DNA of 64,000 nucleotides from Maea johnstoni (lineage: Eukaryota > Annelida > Polychaeta > Spionida > Magelonidae): NCBI GenBank assembly GCA_963942565.1, contig OZ012693.1, positions 4,108,880 to 4,172,879 of the forward strand, given 5' to 3'. Numbering within the stretch: position 1 is the first letter of the stretch; each line of letters begins with the position of its first letter. The notes beneath the pieces were generated by a model, which did not search any database, was not told the origin of the DNA, and saw only the letters and a program-made list of their open reading frames with translations. A program made the position numbers and the translations under genes. Positions 63,931-64,000 of the stretch are shown here, in pieces.

Positions 63931-64000
63931 GCCATACAAACCCGAACGGCGGCCGGCCGTGCTTGCTGCGGCTCTTAGCCGTAGGGGAGGGTGAGAGTAT

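Overview
The window comes from an animal genome with long introns and low gene density. It holds one gene I can name with certainty: the first coding exon of a ONECUT (HNF6) family transcription factor, plus strand, 6531-7656. The exon carries the family's conserved TLTPLQPLPPISTVSDKF segment and a complete cut domain. It stops at a canonical CAG|GTAAGA donor at the usual cut/homeodomain-linker boundary. No homeodomain exon is visible downstream, so intron 1 would fill the rest of the window (over 56 kb). The protein outside the cut domain differs clearly from vertebrate ONECUT1-3. That, with the single tRNA-type SINE, TTAA-flanked MITEs and very long AT and AG microsatellites, suggests a non-vertebrate bilaterian (lophotrochozoan or invertebrate deuterostome). 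I cannot place it more finely.

Layout. 1-4.07 kb: repeat-poor DNA with a SINE at 0.87-1.08 kb. It ends in a likely minus-strand first coding exon at 3995-4068, with a YY1-type CpG-rich start region and an N-terminus resembling a mitochondrial presequence. 4.1-6.5 kb: head-to-head intergenic region and onecut promoter. 6.53-7.66 kb: onecut exon 1. 7.66-64 kb: intron 1. The intron is a patchwork of (a) about ten long (TA)n tracts and several (AG)n/(AGT)n tracts; (b) about fifteen diverged local tandem duplications with periods of 33-190 bp; (c) three copies and one end of a TTAA-flanked MITE; (d) complex-sequence islands with the look of developmental enhancers.

Most notable. At 41.38-41.80 kb lies a 33-bp minisatellite of about 13 units. 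Ten units match the CTCF consensus CCASYAGRKGGCRS at 14 of 14 positions, on the minus strand. A second, 75-bp-period repeat at 17.88-18.27 kb carries CTCF-like AGGTGGCGC cores on the plus strand, so the two arrays face each other about 23 kb apart. Near the 3' side of the window are a tight cluster of Onecut-type ATTGAT/ATCGAT cores (five in 58 bp at 59202-59259) and an 18-nt microexon candidate (59704-59721) whose length and phase would insert six residues between cut domain and homeodomain. That position matches the known HNF6 alpha/beta splice variation. Other islands pair Onecut cores with POU octamers (49.18 kb) or a nuclear-receptor DR1 (31.72 kb). Together this suggests a regulatory intron with autoregulatory input and possibly a CTCF boundary. 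All regulatory functions here are inferred from motifs only.
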